From: Lepus europaeus
Taxonomy: Eukaryota; Chordata; Mammalia; Lagomorpha; Leporidae
Length of the DNA stretch: 64,000 bases
NCBI RefSeq assembly: GCF_033115175.1
Contig: NC_084838.1
Span: 42,883,468-42,947,467 of the forward strand
Direction of reading: 5' to 3'
Shown piece by piece: positions 57,199-64,000 of this stretch. The notes under the pieces are model-generated. The model did no database searches, had not been told where the DNA came from, and saw nothing but the letters and a program-made list of their open reading frames with translations. How positions within the stretch are numbered: the first letter of the stretch is position 1; each line of letters starts with the position of its first letter. Position numbers and translations under genes: made by a program.

Positions 57199-60100
57199 TT
57201 GTTTTTTTTTTTTTCATTTCCAATTCTCTTTATATACAGAAGATCACTTCAGTATATAATTAGTAAAGACCTCATCAGTTTGTGCCCACACAGAAACACA
57301 AAGTATAAAAATACTGTTTCAGTACTGGTTATAGCATCACTTGGCTTTAGACGACACATTAGGGACAGATCCCACATGGGGTGTAAGTACACTGTGACTC
57401 CTGTTGCTGATTTAACAATTTGACACTCCTATTCATGGCGTCAGTAATCTCCCTAGGCTCTAGTCATGAGTTGCCAGGGCTATGGAAGCCTTTAGAGTTC
57501 GCTGACTTTGATCTTATTCCGATAGGGTCATAGTCAAAGTGGAAGTTCTCTCCTCCCTTCAGAGAAGGGTACCTCCTTCTTTGATGGCCCCGTTCTTTCC
57601 ACTGGGATCTCACTCACAGAGATCATTCATTTAGGTCTTTTTTTTCTTTTCCATGGTATCTTGGCTTTCCATGCCTGCTATACTCTCATGGGCTCTTCCG
57701 CCAGATCTGAATGCCTTGAGGGCTGATTCTGAGGCCAGAGTGTTGTTTAGGACATCTGCCATCCTATGAGTCTGCTGTGTATCTCACTTCCCATGTTGGA
57801 TCTTTCTCTCCCTTTTTGATTCTATCAGTTAGTATTAGCAGATACTTGTCTTGTTTGTGTGATCCCTTTGACTCTTAGACCTATCAGAGCTATCAATTGT
57901 GAGCTGAAATTGATCACTTGGACTACTGCGATGGCATTGGTACATGCCATCTTGATGGGATTGTGTTGGAATCCCCTGGCACATTTCTAACTCCACCATT
58001 TGCGGCCAGTCCGATTGAGCATGTTCCAAATTGTTCATCTCCTCCCTCTCTTTTTCCACTCTTAGATTTAACAGGGATCACTTTTCAGTTAAAATTTAAA
58101 CACCTGAGAATAATTGTGTGTTAATTACTGAATTCAACCAATAGTACTAGAACAACAACAACAACAAAAATACTAAAAAGGATAAAGTATTACATAGTAC
58201 ATCAAGAGTCAGGACAGGAGCTGATCAGTTCATTGTTTCTTATAGTGTCCATTTCACTTAACAGATTTCCCCTTTGGCGCTCAGTTGTCACCGATCAGGG
58301 AAAACAAATGATATTTGTCTCTTTGGGACTGGCTGAATTCACTCAGCATGATGTTTTCCAGATTGCTCCATCTTGTTGCAAATGACTGGGTTTCGTTGTT
58401 TCTTACTGCTGTATAGTATTCTATGGAGTACATGTCCCATAATTTCTTTATCCAGTCTCCTGTTGATGGGCATTTGGGTTGGTTTCAGGTCTTAGCTATT
58501 GTGAATTGAGCTGCAATAAACATTAATGTGCAGATGGCTTTTTTATTTGCCAAATTAATTTCCTTTGGGTAAATTCCAAGGAGTGGGATGGCTGGGTTGT
58601 ATGGTAGGGTTATGTTCAGGTTTCTGAGGAATCTCCAGACAGACTTCCATAGTGGCTTAACCAGTTTGCATTCCCACCAACAGTGGGTTAGTGTCCCTTT
58701 TCCCCCACATCCTCTCCAGCATCTGTTGTTGGTAGATTTCTGAATGTGAGCCATTCTCACCGGGGTGAGATGGAACCTCATTGTGGTTTTGATTTGCATT
58801 TCTCTGATTGCTAGTGATCTTGAGCATTTTTTCATGTGTCTGTTGGCCATTTGGATTTCCTCTTTCAAAAAATGTCTATTGAGGTCCTTGGCCCATCTCT
58901 TAAGTGGGTTGTTTGTTTTGTTGTTGTGGATTTTCTTGATTTCTTTGTAGATTCTGGTTATCAATCCTTTATCTGTAGTATAGTTTGCGAATATTTTTTC
59001 CCATTCTGTTGGTTGCCTCTTCACTTTCCTGACTGTTTCTTTTGAAGTACAGAAACTTCTCAATTTGATGCAATCCCAAATGTTAATTTTGGTTTTGACT
59101 GCCTGTGCTGTTGGAGTATTTTCCAGGAAGTCTTTGCCTGTGCCTATATCTTGCAGGGTTTCTCCAATGCTCTCTAATAATTTGATGGTTTCGGGTCGTA
59201 GATTTAAGTCTTTAATCCATGTTCAGTGAATTTTTGTGTAAGGTGATAGGTATGGGTCTTGCTTCAAGCTTCTGCACGTGGAAATCCAATTTTCCCAGCA
59301 CCATTTATTGAATAGACTGTCCTTGCTCCAGGGATTAGATTTGGATCTTTGGTCAAATGTAAGTTGGCTGTAGATGTTTGGATTGATTTCTGGTGTTTCT
59401 ATTCTGTTCCATTGGTCTATCCATCCGTTTCTGTACCAGTACCATGCTGTTTTGATAACAACTGCCCTGTAGTATGTCCTAAAATCAGGTATTGTGATGC
59501 CTCCGGCTTTGTTTTTGTTGTACAGGATTTCTTTGGCTATTCGAGGTCTTCTGTGTCTCCATATGAATTTCAGCATCATTTTTTCCAGATCTGAGAAGAA
59601 GGTCTTCGGGATCTTGATTGGTATTGCATTGAATGTATAAATTGCTTTAGGGAGAATAGACATTTTGATGATATTGATTCTTCCAATCCATGAGCATGGA
59701 AGATTTCTCCATTTTTTGGTATCCTCTTCTATTTCTTTCTGTAAGGTTTTGTAGTTTTTATCGTAGAGATCTTTAACGTCTTTGGTTAAGTTTATTCCAA
59801 GGTATTTGATTGTTTTTGTAGCTATTGTGAATGGGATTGATTTTAGAAGTTCTTCCTCAGCCGTGGCATTGCCTGTGTATACAAAGGCTGTTGATTTTTG
59901 TGCATTGATTTTATATCCTGCTACTTTGCCAAACTCTTCGATGAGTTCCAGCAGTCTCTTAGTAGAGTTCTTTGGGTCCCCTAAATAAAGAATCATATCA
60001 TCTGCAAAGAGGGATAGTTTGAGTTCGTCCTTCCCGATTTGTATCCCTTTAATTTCTTTTTCTTGCCTAATAGCTCTGGCCAAAACTTCCAGAACTATAT

Positions 60101-60470
60101 TGAATAGCAGTGGTGAGAGAGGGCATCCCTGTCTGGTACCAGATTTCAGTGGAAATGCTTCCAACTTTTCCCCATTCAATAGAATGTTGGCCGTGGGTTT
60201 TTCATATATTGCTTTGATTGTATTGAGGAATGTTCCTTCCATACCCAGTTTGCTTAGAGTTTTCATCATGAAAGGGTGTTGTATTTTATCAAATGCTTTC
60301 TCTGCGTCTATTGAGAGAATCATATGGTTTTTCTTCTGCAGTCTGTTAATGTAGTGTATTACGTTGATTGTTTTGCGAATGTTGAACCATCCCTGCATAC
60401 CGGGGATGAATCCCACTTGGTCTGGGTGGATGATCTTTCTGATGTGTTGTTGCAATCTATTGGCCAGAAT
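57199..60470 (-). mobile_element. LINE-1, 5'-truncated, with internally ended 3' UTR
   Basis: A T run at 57201-57214 leads directly into CATTTCCAATTCTCTTTATA, an internal part of the usual 3' UTR. The last roughly 150 bases of the normal 3' UTR are absent, which suggests premature polyadenylation or internal priming. The 3' UTR extends to about 58480 and ORF2 to 60470, where L1 similarity stops at GGCCAGAATTTT. It carries (ACA)n at 58151-58169, as does the copy ending at 63951. Confidence 0.9.
58485..60455 (-). pseudogene. LINE-1 ORF2, RT and C-terminal parts, nearly intact
   Basis: The longest frame in the window (410 codons, 60455-59223) covers most of the L1 reverse transcriptase domain, with FADD at 59997-60008 ([15 protein letters not shown]) and the downstream [20 protein letters not shown] region. 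A stop shortly after PYTKIH ends it. A second frame at 59063-58485 (192 codons) carries the cysteine-rich C-terminal region ([20 protein letters not shown]) and ends at the usual stop after FTIAKT. The endonuclease is missing through truncation. Few lesions point to a fairly young copy. Confidence 0.93.
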
Positions 60471-60667
60471 TTTTTCTTACTATCTCTTTGAATGTACTTT
60501 CTACCACTTTGTGTTTCTGAAGTCCCTCTTGAACTCCATTGACTCAGATATTTACTCTTTTCATGTTTTCCCAAAATTCCTATAAATGTTCTTCTTTCTC
60601 CTTTGTTCTTTTCTACCTTTTCTCTCAAACTGTATTTTAAAATAGCCTGTCTCACTGACTCCTTCTT
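60471..60667 (-). repeat. Possible ancient L1M fragment, part 1
   Basis: Sequence such as TTTCTCAAACTGTATTTTAA and AGCCTGTCTCACTGACTCC resembles the reversed ORF1-proximal region of old L1M elements; it continues at 61017 beyond the CSINE. Confidence 0.45.
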
Positions 60668-60715
60668 TTTTTTTAAAGATTTATTTATTTATTTGAAAGA
60701 GTTACACAGAAACAG

Positions 60716-60747
<32 letters not shown>

Positions 60748-61005
60748 TATTCCATCCAATGGTTCACTCTCTAATTGGTCACAATGGCCAGAGCTGTGCT
60801 GAACCGAAGCCAGGAGCCAGGAGCTTCTTCTGGGTCTCCCATGCAGGTGCAGGGGCCCAAGAACTTGAGCCATCTTCTGCTGCTTTCTCAGGCCATAGCA
60901 GAGAGCTGGACTGGAAGGGGAGCAGCTGGGTCTCGAACCAGCGCCCATATAGGATGCCAGTGCTTCAAGCCAGAGTATTAACCCACTGCGCCACAGCGCT
61001 GGCCC
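60668..61005 (-). repeat. CSINE with perfect TSD
   Basis: Tail AAAGATTTATTTATTTATTT, GA run, body and the head variant with AGCCAGAGTATTAACCCACT. The TSD CTCACTGACTC is perfect at 60651-60661 and 61006-61016. Confidence 0.95.
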
Positions 61006-61016
61006 CTCACTGACTC

Positions 61017-61200
61017 TTCTGCGTCATCTGTTCTATTGTTGTCTTGTATCATGCTTTTAATCTTGCATTGGGTTGTATTCAGTTGAAGTATTTCTGTCTG
61101 ATGTCTAAAATTAATTTTAGCTGTCTATCAAGATTTGGTATCAGAGTATTACATTGTTTCTTTATTTTCTTTTTAAGTTTATTGAGTCACTGAGCATTTG
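61017..61200 (-). repeat. Possible ancient L1M fragment, part 2
   Basis: Continuation of 60471-60667 after the CSINE (TTCTGCGTCATCTGTTCTAT and onward). The call is by resemblance only. Confidence 0.45.
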
Positions 61201-61214
61201 GAAATGCAATTTTC

Positions 61215-61460
61215 AAAATTTTTTATTGTGAATTCAATATAAATAGAATATATTTAATGTAGTTCATATATACAATTCTAAGAATATAATACTTCCTTCC
61301 TTTCTCTCTGTCTCCCCCCTCTCTTTCCTTTTTCTTTCCTCCTTTCTTTCTCTTTCTAATTTTTTGATAACATTTTAATTCTTATTATAGTCAAAGGCTT
61401 TCTGCTCCAAATAAAGCATTTAACAAGTGAAAAATCAGAAGACTATAGTTAAGTAGGAAT
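61215..61460 (-). mobile_element. Old LINE-1 3' end fragment
   Basis: TTTTTTATTGTGAATTCAAT, a TACAATTCTAAGAATATAAT block and a C/T-rich stretch (61302-61370) parallel the old-type 3' ends at 30825 and 48813. Confidence 0.55.
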
Positions 61461-61481
61461 ATAAGTAACTATGTAAACAAT

Positions 61482-61662
61482 AATCACGTTAATTATTTTG
61501 CGAACATTGAACCATCCCTACATACCAGGGATAAATCCCACTTGGTCTGGGTGGATGATCTTTCTGATGTGTTGCTGCATTCTATTGGCCAGAATTTTAT
61601 TGAATATTTTTGCATCTATGTTCATCAGGGATATTGGTCTGTAATTCTCTTTCAGTGCTGCA
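61482..61662 (-). mobile_element. Inverted 5' segment of the following LINE-1
   Basis: L1 ORF2 sequence in minus orientation (GGATAAATCCCACTTGGTCT, TCAGGGATATTGGTCTGTAA) joined head-on at about 61660-61663 to plus-strand L1. The first 71 bp (61482-61552) are the same L1 region as 61663-61733, in opposite orientation. This is the layout produced by twin priming. Confidence 0.9.
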
Positions 61663-63604
61663 CCCAGACCAAGTGGGATTTATCCCTGGTATGCAGGGAT
61701 GGTTCAACATTCGCAAAACAATCAACGTGATACACCACATTAACAGACTGCAGAAGAAAAACCATATGATTCTCTCAATAGATGCAGAGAAAGCATTTGA
61801 TAAAATACAACACCCTTTCATGATGAAAACTCTAAGCAAACTAGGTATGAAAGGAAAATTCCTCAATGCAATCAAAGCAATTTCTGAAAAACCCACGGCC
61901 AACATCCTATTTAATGGGGAAAAGTTGGAAGCATTTCCGCTGAGATCTGGTACCAGACAGGGATGTCCACTCTCACCACTGCTATTCAATATAGTTCTGG
62001 AAGTTTTGGCCAGAGCTATTAGGCAAGAAAAAGAAATTAAAGGGATACAAATTGGGAAGGAAGAAGTCAAATTATCCCTCTTTGCAGATGATATGATTCT
62101 TTATTTAAGGGACCCAAAGAACTCTACTAAGAGACTGCTGGAACTCATCGAAGAGTTTGGCAAAGTAGCAGGATATAAAATCAATGCACAAAAATCAACA
62201 GCCTTTGTATACACAGGCAATGCCACGGCTGAGGAAGAACTTCTAAGATCAATCCCATTCACAATAGCTACAAAAACAATCAAATACCTTGGAATAAATT
62301 TAACCAAGGACGTTAAAGATCTCTACTATGAAAACTACAAAACATTAAAGAATGAAATAGAAGAGGATACCAAAAAATGGAGAAATCTTCCATGCTCATG
62401 GATTGGAAGAATCAATATCATCAAAATGTCTATTCTCCCAAAAGCAATTTATACATTCAATGCAATACCAATCAAGATACCAAAGACATTCTTCTCAGAT
62501 CTGGAAAAAATGATGCTGAAATTCATATGGAGACACAGATGACCTCGAATAGACAAAGCAATCTTGTACAACAAAAACATAGCTGGAGGCATCACAATAC
62601 CAGATTTCAGGACATACTACAGGGCAGTTGTTATCAAAACAGCATGGTACTGGTACAGAAACGGATGGATAGACCAATGGAACAGAATAGAAACACCAGA
62701 AATCAATCCAAACATCTACAGCCAACTTACATTTGATCAAGGATCTAAAACCAATCCCTGGAGCAAGGACAGTCTATTCAATAAATGGTGCTGGGAAAAT
62801 TGGATTTCCACATGGAGAAGCTTGAAGCAAGACCCCAATCTTTCACCTTACACAAAAAACCACTCAACATGGATTAAAGACTTAAATCTACGACCCGAAA
62901 CCATCAAATTATTAGAGAGCATTGGAGAAACCCTGCAAGATATAGGTACAGGCAAAGTCTTCTTGGAAAAGACCCCAGAAGCACAGGCAGTCAAAACCAA
63001 AATTAACATTTAGGATTGCATCAAATTGAGAAGTTTCTGTACTTCAAAGCAAACAGTCAGGAGAGTGAAGAGGCAACCGACAGAATGGGAAAAAATATTT
63101 GCAAACTATGCTAGAGATAAAGGTTTGATAACCAGAATCTACAAAGAAATCAAGAAACTCCACAACAACAAAACAAACAACCCACTTAAGAGATGGGCCA
63201 AGGATCTCAATTGACATTTTTCGAAAGAGGAAATCCAAATGGCCAACAGACACATGAAAAAATGTTCAAGATCACTAGCAATCAGGGAAATGCAAATCAA
63301 AACCACAATGAGGTTTCACCTCAGCCCGGTGAGAATGGCTCACATTCAGAAATCTACCAACAACAGATGCTGGAGAGGATGTGGGGGAAAAGGGACACTA
63401 ACCCACTGTTGGTGGGAATGCAAACTGGTTAAGCCACTATGGAAGTCTGTCTGGAGATTCCTCAGAAACCTGAACATAACCCTCCCATACAACCCAGCCA
63501 TCTCACTCCTTGGAATTTACCCAAAGGAAATTAAATTGGCAAACACAAAAGCTGTCTGCACCTTAATGTTTATTGCAGCTCAATTCACAATAGCTAAGAC
63601 CTGA
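61663..63604 (+). pseudogene. LINE-1 ORF2, RT and C-terminus, three stops and no frameshift
   Basis: One frame runs from the junction to the normal ORF2 stop after FTIAKT (63602-63604), interrupted only by in-frame stops at 62540-62542 (after FIWRHR), 63011-63013 (after TKINI) and 63212-63214 (after WAKDLN). The catalytic FADD box is intact at 62081-62092. Downstream parts include [20 protein letters not shown] and the C-terminal [20 protein letters not shown]. The first 18 codons of the annotated-looking start at 61610 lie in the inverted segment and are accidental. Confidence 0.93.
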
Positions 63605-64000
63605 AACCAACCCAAATGCCCATCAACAGGAGACTGGATAAAGAAATTATGGGACATGTACTCCATAGAATACTATACAGCAGTAAGAAACAATGAAACC
63701 CAGTCACTTGCAACAAGATGGAAGAATCTGGAAAACATCATGCTGAGTGAATTCAGCCAGTCCCAAAGAGACAAATATCATTTGTTTTCCCTAATCGGTG
63801 ACAACTAACTGAGCACCAAAGGGGAAACCTGTTGAAGTGAAATGGACAGTATAAGAAACAATGACCTGATCAGCTCTTGTCCTGACTCTTGATGTACAAT
63901 GTAATACTTTATCCTTTTTAGTATTTTTGTTGTTGTTGTTGTTGTTGTTGTTCTAGTACTAGTGGTTGAACTCTGTAATTAACACACAATTATTCTTGGG
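61663..64000 (+). mobile_element. LINE-1, 5'-truncated and inverted, runs off window
   Basis: Plus-strand ORF2 C-terminal two thirds to 63604, then 3' UTR (CCCTAATCGGTGACAACTAA region, a TTG repeat at 63928-63951) to the window end. Tail and target-site duplication lie outside. Confidence 0.93.

Noticed and set aside
59223..60455. 410-codon ORF, the longest in the window
   Set aside because: It is the reverse transcriptase part of a truncated LINE-1 ORF2, not a host gene.
1..64000. tRNA genes suggested by tRNA-like stretches
   Set aside because: All such stretches are CSINE or MIR heads with SINE bodies attached; no clean cloverleaf gene was seen.

Overview
The window looks like intergenic DNA from a lagomorph, most likely a rabbit or hare. 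The tell-tale signal is about two dozen copies of the lagomorph C-repeat SINE (CSINE; tRNA-like head, GA/CT-rich tail, AATAAAT-type 3' end) plus several LINE-1 copies with the lagomorph-type 3' UTR. I find no host protein-coding gene, no intact RNA gene and no CRISPR array. Open reading frames longer than about 100 codons lie in LINE-1 ORF2/ORF1 remains or run by chance through SINEs, apart from two unrecognised ones (23.84-24.17 and 27.68-28.09 kb).

Layout. 0-10.4 kb: single-copy AT-rich DNA with CSINEs, old MIR/L2 relics, an eroded L1M copy (3.7-6.8 kb) and an LTR-like relic (7.6-8.0 kb). 10.4-19.5 kb: a minus-strand LINE-1 (10739-10925 plus 16037-19518) split by a 5.1-kb insertion (10926-16036). 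The insertion has a canonical L1 5' end, L1 5' UTR and ORF1, a 2.6-kb middle part that is not L1 and seems partly retrovirus-derived, and an L1 3' UTR, and it is bounded by a perfect 15-bp target-site duplication. It looks like a chimeric, non-autonomous, half-L1-like retrotransposon and is the most interesting object here. 19.5-30 kb: an MaLR-type LTR, CSINEs, MIR, a second LTR family and a possibly conserved non-coding block (23.75-24.2 kb). 30-43.3 kb: a tail-to-tail CSINE pair, old L1 fragments, LTR relics, a 36-nt U2 snRNA fragment and a Tigger-like DNA transposon relic. 43.3-48.5 kb: mostly single-copy AT-rich DNA.

48.5-56.2 kb: a head-to-tail tandem duplication of about 3.8 kb (48557-52370 and 52371-56187), practically identical, embedded in an older minus-strand LINE-1. 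The only difference I find is three T in a T run. It is either very recent or an assembly error. 56.2-64 kb: the rest of that L1, a younger minus-strand L1 cluster (56.83-60.47 kb), an older L1 fragment with a CSINE inside it, and a plus-strand L1 with an inverted 5' segment (61.48-64 kb, running off the window).

Nothing here works as a pathway or operon. The common theme is L1 machinery: it moved its own copies, the CSINEs, probably the chimeric element and perhaps the U2 fragment. Repeat family names come from recognising consensus features by eye; boundaries of old relics are approximate.
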